Assembly (NCBI GenBank): GCA_037951105.1
Contig: JBAMJV010003381.1
Coordinates: 1 to 64,000, forward strand
Origin: Echinarachnius parma
Taxonomy: Eukaryota; Echinodermata; Echinoidea; Clypeasteroida; Echinarachniidae
Direction: 5' to 3'
DNA length: 64,000 nt
Shown here: positions 1-9,489 of the stretch, piece after piece
How positions within the stretch are numbered: position 1 is the stretch's first letter
Layout of the letters: every line of letters starts with the position of its first letter
Notes under the pieces: model-generated
The model's database searches: none
What the model was told of the DNA's origin: nothing
Seen by the model: the letters and a program-made list of their open reading frames with translations, nothing else
Translations under genes and position numbers: made by a program

Positions 1-74
1 GAATTTTAACGGTTTCAAATGTATTATTAATATTCATCAGTAGAATGGTATTGTAAATATTGTTTGGCTTACCT

Positions 75-400
75 GCAAACAATTGTTGGTTGGATAATAA
101 AATTAACCAACAGTTGTTTACATAGATGAAAATGTAAGCAAGTGTTGGTAACTTTTATTAACCAACCAGGGTTGGTTAAAATTATTTATCAAATAATTGG
201 TTTAAGTTTTAATAAATAGTTGGTTATAATTGTAACCTACTAAGGTTGATTAAAAATAGTTAACAAATAATTAGTTAAAGTTTTAATAAATAGTTGGTTA
301 AACTTGTAACCAACTAGGGTTGGTTAATCTTTTAACCAAGAGTTGGTCGGTTCACCTGGAAACCAACTGCTGGTTAAAATATTAACCAGTTGGTTAACAT
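75..400. repeat. Tandem/quasi-palindromic TTAACCAAC repeat
   Basis: AT-rich stretch built from repeated TTAACCAAC and GTTGGTTAA words in both orientations. One clear tandem unit is about 74 bp: the word AAGTTTTAATAAATAG begins at 204 and again at 278, followed in both cases by GTTGGTTA. No coding signal is seen. Confidence 0.7.
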
Positions 401-584
401 TTTTCTGAGAGTGCAGGAGGCCTAGCCACTGGGGATTTTGGATTTTGGCAACTTAGCACTCTCAGAACGTGGTTTAAAGAAGACCATTGTATCAACTTTC
501 ACATAATTAATGCGAGATGGCATTTCCATTTATTTTAATGTCATTTTATATTTCAGAGCCGCAAATATTTGTATTATTTATTAT

Positions 585-640
585 TTTTTATTATTATTAT
601 CATTATTATTATTATTTTTTTTTTTTTATTATTATTATTA

Positions 641-677
<37 letters not shown>

Positions 678-775
678 TTTTTTTTTTTTTTTGGGGGGGT
701 ATACCAATATAGGCCACCCCCGCACGTTAAATATTTGGAGGGGGGATATATCACCCCCCCCCCCCCCCTCCCTTG
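585..775. repeat. Low-complexity TTA, T, G and C tracts
   Basis: Runs of TTA triplets, long T tracts, then G and C homopolymers. The open frames across it translate to Phe/Ile/Tyr/Leu runs and Pro runs and are not genes. Confidence 0.95.
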
Positions 776-1094
776 ATCGACGCCAATTATTTATACCGAA
801 TCAAAAACTCGCGAACGTGATCGGGAAGAGGATGGAAAATGATTCGTTTCGTAAATAATATATTCAGTTAGAAATGAATGATGGCAGTTTCGTAAATTAT
901 ATGGTATATGGTTTGGTATTGTTAAATTTAGGGTTATAACTTGTACCAACGGGATCATGTTCAGCAGAGGTTCAAAACCGTATTGGAAAAGCCCCTTCAG
1001 ACCCTTAACAAAATCTGGTCATCAAAAGACATACGTTGCACAACTAAAGTGGAACTTTTTAAAATACTCGTGATATAAATTAAAGCGCTGAAAC
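776..1094. other. No recognisable feature
   Basis: About 320 bases of unremarkable AT-rich sequence between low-complexity DNA and the next tandem repeat. I see no gene, RNA or transposon end. Confidence 0.5.
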
Positions 1095-1265
1095 CTGGAC
1101 CCCTGGCGTCCGTAGAAAATGTTCGAAGCCGAGACTGAGAACTTTCAAAACTTTCGAGGCCGAGACCAGGATTTGTCAAAATTATCGAGGCCGAGACCCA
1201 AATTCCTCACAATTTTCGTGGCCAAGACCAGGATCCTTCGAATTGTTCGAGGCCGAGACCATTGG
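1095..1265. repeat. Degenerate ~40-bp tandem repeat (GAGGCCGAGACC)
   Basis: Four to five imperfect units share the core TTTTCGAGGCCGAGACCAGG. The same words occur at 3629-3685 inside a different repeat copy, so this is part of a dispersed family rather than a local satellite. The short open frame on the minus strand is a by-product of the repeat. Confidence 0.7.
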
Positions 1266-1318
1266 TAATGATGGTCGAGACCGCTAAAATGTGGTTTCAA
1301 GACCAGTTACAAGTTGTA

Positions 1319-1432
1319 AAGGGGGGGGGGGGGGGGTGGGTTCAAACCCCCAAAACAGTAATTTTTTGGTCAAAGTGGGGGGGGGGGGGTGGAGGGTTGA
1401 ACCCCCAAAACCCTCCCCCTCGGTACGCCTAT
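1319..1432. repeat. Poly-G tracts and end of a dispersed repeat
   Basis: Two G homopolymers (starting near 1319 and 1377) followed by CGGTACGCCTATGC. The last word resembles the end of the repeat at 3511-3762 (GTGTACGCCTATAA). This looks like an older copy of the same dispersed element. Confidence 0.55.
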
Positions 1433-1935
1433 GCTGACCAATCAACCATGCGTAATAAAGTTAACCCGATAACTGCGGAGAGGAACACGGAAATTGCACA
1501 CATGTATGTACAAACACCCTTACCACGCTTGCGTTGCCAACGTAGTTCATACAATGGTCACATGTTTTACAGCATACCAAACACGTGTGTGTTTCACACA
1601 GTACCGCCCTGCACAGTGCGTGTGTACGATTGCTGCATACCGCAACGTTGCAGAACGTGGCAGAACTGGCACGGCATGCTAGCGCCTGTTCAGAACGACT
1701 AATACCAACAGATAATTACATATTCAGAGCCTAATATCTCAATTTGGCCTGTCTCTATGTTCCTGATAAAATAGCTGATGAAAGTTCAAATATTCATCTG
1801 ACTGTAAGGAAAGTTTAACGAAAATAGATCCAGGCCATTTTCGATAAGCTCCACATTTTGACAAAGGCGTCAATCTCACAGGTTTTCTCCATTGGTTTTA
1901 AACGGTGGACATCGCGGTGCGTGGTAGGAATGATA
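1433..1935. other. 3' flank of the minus-strand gene, nothing recognised
   Basis: Downstream of the stop codon of the minus-strand gene. A 106-residue open frame (1815-2135, minus) lies out of frame over the gene's end and shows no family signature. No clear polyadenylation site could be chosen. Confidence 0.4.
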
Positions 1936-2740
1936 CTATATAATATGTGTGTGGGCCGTTTTCGGCCTATTTGAGCGTGTACGGTTTTCCGACGTTGTGT
2001 GGTTAGGGTTATGGGGAGTTGGAAAAAATTGCTGTGCAATTTTAGAGAATTGAGATTTGACAGCGGTAGGAATCGAAGCAAACTTCTCTCTAAAATCCTT
2101 ATTTCTAGATGAGGTTGTAATTGAAATGCCGTCAAATAAGTTCTTTAACGTATGCCCGAAATGTTTCAGTTCAAAGAGCTCTTTTTGCAGCTCCACTACC
2201 TGATGTACAGAGCGAATATTTTCGCCAACATTTGTCCCAATTGCCCCATCCAACATTTTCTTTTGGTGTTCATACTCTTCTTTCATTGACCGCAGTTGCG
2301 TCAGGTGGGCATCATTTCTATTTTCCTTTGCCTTCTTCTCTTCATGGCATATACACATGTCATAGTAGTCTCCGACGGCGTCATTGTATGGTATGATAAC
2401 ATTTGCCTTTAGAAATGAACCATATTTAGCTCCGGATAGTATTATTATTCTTTCCTCTTCCTTCAATTCCGCAACCTTGTTATCAATTTCACGCTTGATA
2501 ATCTCTTTCTTATCTGCTCTATCTTCCACATTGTTTATGTCTCTATGTACGGCTTCAGACAAGAATTGTTTGGTTATTATCTTCGTGTCATATTTTAGAT
2601 GCATATGCATGGAGTATTTGTGTCCGCATTCTTTGCATTTACCTGTCCGAAACGTCATGCAATGACAAAAGCGCAGTGCAGGATTCTTTATAGTTTCGAC
2701 ATGAACTCCTGTGAGCGTGCAAGGAGGGCTTGGTACGAAC
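1936..2740 (-). pseudogene. Severed 3' part of last exon, SNTX-like/GTPase gene
   Basis: This encodes about 267 residues that continue the gene whose main body ends near 9650. The frame runs upstream of the first ATG (2658) to 2740, where the transposon begins. Visible are a Cys-rich segment (Cys codons near 2717, 2672, 2666), a zinc-ribbon-like CKECGHKYSMHMH (from about 2640), a charged helix rich in Lys and Glu likely to form a coiled coil, then a basic low-complexity tail. The C-x2-C followed by H-M-H matches the C-terminal module that, from family knowledge, follows the GTPase and its coiled coil in these proteins. Codon starts here are at multiples of 3, exactly as in the upstream part, so the frame is unbroken if the insert is ignored. 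In the sequence as given it is cut off by an in-frame stop and by the 6.9-kb insertion. It could be reached only if the element were removed or spliced. Confidence 0.8.
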
Positions 2741-3293
2741 AGTCACGTCACGTTCACGTTAACGTCACGTGAACGGTTCTGTACCTTTTGTGAAACAGGT
2801 CACCCAAATCTACGAAGTGTAGGGTAAAGTGACCCAACAATTTGTCGTTTTACATGCCGGTAAACTCGAAGTGTCGCGTTAACCAAATCGTGACGTGAGC
2901 GTTTAATCAAGATTTTTTAAATTGCAAACGCTTGTTACTAAGACTAGACATACACGCACAAAGAGATTTAAAAATGTCGACGAAAATGCCGATACCCCCT
3001 TATCAAATCTTTTCAATCATTATGTTTATAATATGTACGTGCATAATTCAGAGTAATCTGAGACGATAATATGCAGTTCTGTCATTTAGGTAATGTACAA
3101 CCATACCACTTGCATTATTTGTCTTGTTATTGGAGTATTTCTAAAGACGAGTCGTGCGTGGATTTTGGCAAATGTTGATTTCCAGCTGAATTGCTACACG
3201 CAGCGGACAATTCAGTTCGCATACGCCTGAAGTTCCCGTGCTCGACGTCTGAGCGTACTGGCCCTTAACGGCGTTGTATGTGCATGCCTGTGA

Positions 3294-3325
3294 AAGTGAG
3301 TGAGTGAGTGAGTGAGTGAGTGAGT
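3294..3325. repeat. (GTGA)n microsatellite
   Basis: About eight uninterrupted GTGA units inside the left arm of FB-A; absent from the right arm. Confidence 0.9.
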
Positions 3326-3510
3326 TGCAGTGATCAATGAGTTTAAAAGTAATACAACAATGATTTGATTAATAGTGTTTATTTATGGTTATTGAATCGA
3401 GTCAATCTATCAATTAATCAGTCAATCATTATAATGAAACAATCACACCAACCAATCAATATTAAATAAATCAATTAATGTATTTGACATTCGAACTAGC
3501 TACTTGTAGG

Positions 3511-3762
3511 CAGTGGCGTACCCAGGATTTTTTTCAAGGGTTGGGTGTAGGGGGGGGGGGGGGATATTTCGTCAGACAAATTGAAGTAAGCGGGGGGAGT
3601 GTGGGTAGGGGGTGTCCGTAGAAAATGACCGCAGCCGAGGACGAGACCAGGACCGGTCACAAATTTCGAGGCCGAGACCAAGACATTTCTTGAATTATGT
3701 AAGGGGGTGGGGATGGGGGTAGGGGGTGTCCATCCCCCTGCCCCCAGGCCTGTGTACGCCTA
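3511..3762. mobile_element. Short dispersed element CAGTGGCGTACCCAGG...TGTACGCCTA
   Basis: Begins CAGTGGCGTACCCAGGATTT and ends CCTGTGTACGCCTA, which are imperfect inverted repeats of each other. Inside are G tracts and GAGGCCGAGACC words also found at 1095-1265. It lies only in the left arm of FB-A and explains part of the arm-length difference. Probably a MITE-like element; no coding capacity. Confidence 0.6.
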
Positions 3763-4805
3763 TAATTGGTATCAAAGACACTACAAGGGGAAGACTGGAC
3801 ACTTCGCGGATTTTGTGTAACGCTGAATTTCGTACATGGGGAAGGGCGCCCCCTAGCGTTGGGTAGGTAAACTTGTTGTTTTCGCGCGTAGCCATTGAAA
3901 ACACAATAGGGAACTGGTAGTGAAATATCAAATTCCTTCTTATTTTTGCTTTTTTATCTCAAAATGTACACCAAATATTAAAAGGAGTTTGTTTCTAAGT
4001 TTGTCTGTTTACAGGTGAAAATTTCCAAGAAATCTTTAATAGTAGACATGCAGAATCAACATTCACGTACAAGTTTCTTAATTTGCTTGCTGTTAAAAAA
4101 GAACTCGTGTACATCATCAGGATTGTTGCTGTTACCTGTGTCATGGTTTGAAATCAAAATAGTAACTTTTATTTGAATAACTCTTTTCTCTTTATATGAA
4201 GAATTGTTGTTAACAAGAGTGTCACATCCGAAACACAAGCATTTTGTTAACTGCGGCGCAAAAAATCCAAGTCAAGTTAAAGTCATGCAGGAAATCAGTG
4301 GCCATATTCATAAAACCCCGATAGCCTATCTGTCAGCTAGGCCTTATCTCATTGCCAAAATGCCACTTTGGACGATAACTAGCGGCGAACTCACGGAACT
4401 CGCTTGGATGATCACCTTTGTTTTCACAGACCAGTGCATAACACACACGTGCATAGGTATGTCTTTTATGTGTGTAGATTGTGCACGCTGCCTATGCCCT
4501 TACCATATCGACCAATCAACGAGCGTTTAAGCCCTGTAATACAATAGCCATTTAAAATCTTCGTAGCGGGTTGCTAAATCGTAATTCAAGAAGCACTGCT
4601 AACCATACCGATAACAAGCTAACAACTCGGATGATATAATTTATTCATCGTGGCTGTCATGGTAACATTCCATCTGTTGCAAGTTTGTTTGACATCGCAT
4701 AAAAGCGCAGTTTACTCGAACGTGTGAATGAACGCATTGTTCCTTATTGTTCCAATCATAAAAGCGTCTTATTGAGTTTGTTATGTGTACTACAACGTGA
4801 TACAG

Positions 4806-4995
4806 TAAGGGGGAGGGGGGGGGGGGTAGTATAACATAAGTGTCTTATCTGGGGTAAATGGGGGGGGGGCGGTAACTTGTGTCCAAAACAAAAAGCTTGC
4901 TATAATTCCTATATGTAAGGGTGTTACTGTAGATATGAGCGTGAGTAGGAATGATGTTTTTATTGAGGGGGCGGGGGGGGGGGGGGGGGGGGGGA
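4806..4995. repeat. G-tract cluster
   Basis: Three long G homopolymers (about 4809-4828, 4860-4870, 4963-4993), possible G-quadruplex DNA on the plus strand. The FB-B copy 2 carries a C tract in the corresponding place (about 19598-19625). Confidence 0.8.
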
Positions 4996-5412
4996 GGGAT
5001 CACGCGTAAGCACATGTTTTCATAGCCACCCCAATGAAGTAAAATCAAATACTTCTCCCTCCTCATTACGATCAAGCTCCGCCACGCTTATAATATGATA
5101 GCATGACAAGGGAAACTATTCAATTGCAGTGAAAACAGAAACGAAATTGCATTAAATAGTATTATATATAGATTCATCAAAACAGAATTGAAATCACATA
5201 AAATCAATCCGAACTGCAAAAGTAAGCTAATATGTCACAAAAAGGACAAATAAAGGCAAATTACTCTCCAGATAAAAACATGTAATTTAAACTGATAAAA
5301 TATGTTATTGCTGAAGTACAAGGATGCTAGGACAAACACGGAAAAGTATGTTACTTGGGGAACTATTTTGAACTAACATCACGCTATCATTAAAAAATCT
5401 CTAATATCCCTT

Positions 5413-7785
5413 ATAAGGGGAGGGCCAATGTCGAAAAAAGTGACTTACGGTTGCCATATCTCCACAACAAGTTTCAACCGATTCTAATTGCAAGTATTTT
5501 TAATGAGACAACATAATTCAGAGGTCTACCTCTAAAATTTTGTTGCGAACACCTCCAAATCCAAGATGGCGTCCAAAAAGGCAGCCGTTTTGTATTGCTA
5601 TAGATAATTGGCGAGATTTCCCAAACGACACCTTATATCAACATTATTCTGCAATCATTTTAAAGACAATAACATTTCCTATAATCTGATACCAAACACC
5701 GTGAGGTTCATGATATGTATCACGGTCATTTTTAGCCCCAAACTCAAATTTTATGCATTCTTTCTCCAAAATATGAAATTATTTACATAATTACGTATAA
5801 ATCGATAATTTTATTAGCAGTCAATTTAATACTTTTCAAGAAACTGTCCAATTATATCGACAATACTCCCTGAAAATTGCAAGTGCAGACCGTATCTGAA
5901 CAAAAAGTTATAGTACTTTGAAGTCAGCATTAGCTATCCACAAAATGGGTAGTTTTGCATGATTTCTCATGCTATACAGGGTGTCTCAAAAATATGTAAT
6001 CTTAATAAGAGGACTTGTATACCAAATTATTGCGTCAATCTCGGGACACCTTCAATTCCAGTTATGAACAAATACAAAAAGAAACACCATTTCTTGTAAT
6101 ATAATGAATATTTCACCATCATTATGTAGTCTGCGTAGATGTCGTGTCTGTCCTGTATTTGTTTAACTGCATTTATCATAAATCAAACGCTAAAAATGAA
6201 CTTAATTCCACTCCACATGGAGCATTCCAGTCAGCTGCATACTGACGCGCATGCCATGCGTATTGCGAATTCGAATCATACTGGGTGTCCATGATGTGTT
6301 TAAAACAGTATCAAGATCATGCTCATTATATTTAATAAGTGTCTTACTATAGTACACAATATTCGGGACATACTGTAATATGTGCAGAGCGTATCTAGCT
6401 TCGAACACCATCTTGATCGCGAGGAACGCACCCTTCATGCCCTTCATATCTTATTACATGTACCTGGAGACCATAAAGGTCTATACAATTTGTCTGACTC
6501 AGTATTAAAACAAAACAAACTCATTTGCTAAACTAATATGCACAACACCGAAAGCCTCAGCAAGCCGAATGTTAATTTTTGTGCACTACACTGTACTCGT
6601 GTAACCATGGTAACAACAGCCGATTATGGACACAAATATACCAAATCAACCAATATTTACTTTAAAAACTTAAAAATAGCAGCTATAGGGTGTTATTTCA
6701 CATGTGATTTATTTTCCTCGATGTTCACGCGAAAATTAGTGTGCATAATGCGGCATGTAGTAGCCAGATATATGATTTATTCTATTTCTATTGTTGTTGT
6801 TACTATGGTTACAAATGTACATGGTGGTACAAAAAGTTACCCTAAGTTAAACCTAATAGCCTATTCAAAGTGTTTTCCGAACCCTGGAAAATTCTAGCTA
6901 ACTGTGTGTTCCGAATAATAATCATGTTAAAAACATAATTATCCAGATATGGTCGATATAACTGTAAATGACGAGCGCCTCCCATTCGAATATTGCACTA
7001 TGCCCTTTGCATGATGGATTTATCATTGCAGTGAAATTACCGATACACTATTGTCGTGTACTATTGCAAACCGATGGCGGCATATTTATGACATAAAAGA
7101 AGAAAACTGAAGGTTTTACTCAAAAAGGTATCAACAATATGTCATTATTTAGGAGAAATTCTTGAATAAAGTCCGTAAACAAGAATTACATTTATTGGGG
7201 CACCCTGTATAGTGTTCGAAATCGTACAAATTTGCTGTATTTGTCGATATCAAATGCCGAGTTCCAAGAACTGTAACTTTTTGTTCAGATACAATATACA
7301 CTTGAAATTTGTAGAGAGTGTTGTTGATATCATTGGACAGTTTTTCGAAAAGTATTAATTCAAATGCTAATGCAATTATCGATATATGCCGAATTATGTA
7401 AATCAATAATTTCATATTTTGGGGAAAAAATGCCTAAAATTTTAGTTTGGGGCTAAAAATGACCGTGTTACACATTCTGAAACCCATTGTGTTTGGTATC
7501 AGATTATAGGAAATTTGATTGTCTTCAATATAAATGCAAAATCATGCTTATTCCAGGTGTTGTTTGTGAAATCTTGCCAATAATCTATAGCAAGTCAAAA
7601 CGGCTACTTTTTTGGACGCCATCTTGGATTTGGAGGTGTTCGCAACAAATTTGTTGAGGTAGACCTCTGAATTAATTTGTCTCACTAAAAATACTTGCAA
7701 ACAAAATTGGTTTAAACTTGTTGTGGAGATCTGGCAACCTAAGTCCTTAAGGAGGCCATTTTTTCGATGTTGGCCCTCCCCTTAT
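5413..7785. mobile_element. Foldback element FB-C (nested in FB-B)
   Basis: Inverted ends ATAAGGGGAGGGCCAA at 5413 and TTGGCCCTCCCCTTAT ending at 7785. The arms pair along 5413-5972 with 7212-7785; one recognisable piece is CAAGATGGCG at about 5562 paired with CGCCATCTTG at about 7618. The FB-B copy at 18344-20206 lacks this insert and reads through the site (GAATATTCGA). The arms run right up to the inner element at 5975-7209, which therefore sits at or near the palindrome centre. Confidence 0.8.
5975..7209. mobile_element. Mariner-like element with TACAGGGTG ends
   Basis: Inverted ends TACAGGGTGTCTCAA (5975) and TTGGGGCACCCTGTA ending at 7209, flanked on both sides by TA (5973-5974, 7210-7211). 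TA duplication and an ACAGGGTG terminus are typical of Tc1/mariner elements. A minus-strand open frame at 6202-6447 ends in a segment (RMR/QLTG-like spacing) that could be the last trace of a mariner transposase, but this is weak. The inner region 6590-6990 has its own inverted ATGGTTAC/GTAACCAT words that recur at 53860-55340. Confidence 0.7.
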
Positions 7786-8287
7786 TATTCGAATATTCTC
7801 CTTGCCATGTTCACGATCGCGCCACACGCATATATACACACAAAACCGGGCAGATTGTTACTTGCTAGCAATTTAGAGGTACATCAGAGTACCTCTAAAT
7901 TTTTGGTCCAGTGTCGCTAAAATTTGTCCTATCTGGCTTTGGTGAATAAGAAAAAATTAGCTGGGTGTTAGGTCATCATTCAACTTCACGCCATTGTTGT
8001 AAGTCCAACACAGCTCTATTTAGAACGTCCCGCATAAATAGATTTCAATGCATTTAGTCGGCACCGCAGATCTATTGTTGTAATTGTTCGCATTTCAACT
8101 AACAATGTCGTGGAATACCAAATGCTTGTGGAATTTAGACAGATGGGTTGTCATGCTAGGCCAGGCCTTGACTACGATAGCGAATTTAGCCTATCGGCCT
8201 TTTGTGAATACCAGTTAAGCCTAGCGGACATCGAAATCGTAATTTGATCAACCAACTAGCTTATCGGGGTTTTATGAATATGGCCAC

Positions 8288-8856
8288 TGGTTCCTCTATT
8301 CACTTTCTTCTCCAAATTCGTAGATTAAAACATAATGTTCACTTCTCATTTTCTATGCAAAAAAATACAGAAAAAAAAAAAGATTCGAGGATATGAAAAT
8401 TTTCATCTTTGTTGACAAATTTTTTGCTCAAAAAGCAGAAATATAAAAAACCAAGTGTGCCTTATGTCTGCATATATTTCAAGTTCATACTTCTAGTAAT
8501 CTAATCCTGATATCCACATGGACAGGAGTTAATTTCATTAATTTTTTGTCCCTAGTTTGATTTATAACATTTTCACATAAAAGTTCATATTTCATATTTA
8601 TGTATCCATGGTGAATGAAATTAAATATCAGGATTTAGATTACTAGAAGTATGAACTTGAAATATATGCAGACATAAGGCACACTTGTTTTTTAATATTT
8701 CTGCTTTTTGAGCAAATTTGTCAACAAAGATGAAAATTTTCAAATCCTCGAATCTTTTTTTTTTTTTTTATTCTGTATTTTTTTGCATAGAAAATGAGAA
8801 GTGAACATTATGTTTTAATCTGCGAATTTGGAGAAGAAAGTGAAAAGAGGAACCAG
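8288..8856. repeat. Palindromic centre of FB-A
   Basis: 8291-8514 is the inverted complement of about 8630-8853 with few mismatches (for example GACATAAGGCACACTTG at 8672 against its complement near 8454). A loop of roughly 115 bp separates them. This marks the tip of the FB-A hairpin and shows that the FB-B insertion lies in the left arm only. Confidence 0.85.
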
Positions 8857-9489
8857 ATTTCCTGCATGACTTTAACTTGACTTGGATTTTTTGCGCCGCA
8901 GTTAACAAAATGCTTGTGTTTCGGATGTGACACTCTTGTTAACAACAATTCTTCATATAAAGAGAAAAGAGGTATTCAAATAAAAGTTACTATTTTGATT
9001 TCAAACCATGACACAGGTAACAGCAACAATCCTGATGATGTACACGAGTTCTTTTTTAACAGCAAGCAACTAATTAAGAAACTTGTACGTGAATGTTGAT
9101 TCTGCATGTCTACTATTAAATAGTTCTTGGAAATTTTCACCTGTAAACAGACAAACTTAGAAACAAACTCCTTTTAATATTTGGTGTACATTTTGAGATA
9201 AAAAAGCAAAAATAAGAAGGAATTTGATACTTCACTACCAGTTCCCTATTGTGTTTTCAATGGCTACGCGCGAAAACAATAAGAAGTTTACCTACCCAAC
9301 GCTAGGGGGCGCCCTTCCCCATGTACGAAATTCAGCGTTTCATTGATCACTGTACAAAACCGGCGCAGTGTCCAGTCTTCCCCTTGTAGTGTCTTTGTTG
9401 GTATTTACAGTATAGGTAGGACGGGTTCGTTCACGATTAAATTTACCGAGAATTAGTCTCTTCTCAACGACAATTTACATTAATTTGTT

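Larger units (their letters stand above)
4298..8287. mobile_element. Foldback element FB-B, copy 1 (nested in FB-A)
   Basis: Inverted ends GTGGCCATATTCATAAAACC (4298) and its complement ending at 8287. The uninterrupted FB-A arm on the other side (about 8846-8860) reads straight through the site, so this is a later insertion into FB-A. A second copy lies at 18344-20206 in opposite orientation; it matches 4298-4800 with 19800-20206 and 7790-8287 with 18344-18810. Without its own insertion (5413-7785) the copy would be about 1.6 kb. No transposase reading frame is seen. Confidence 0.85.

Noticed and set aside
510..858. Phe/Ile/Tyr-rich plus-strand frames
   Set aside because: Translation of TTA, T, G and C simple repeats.
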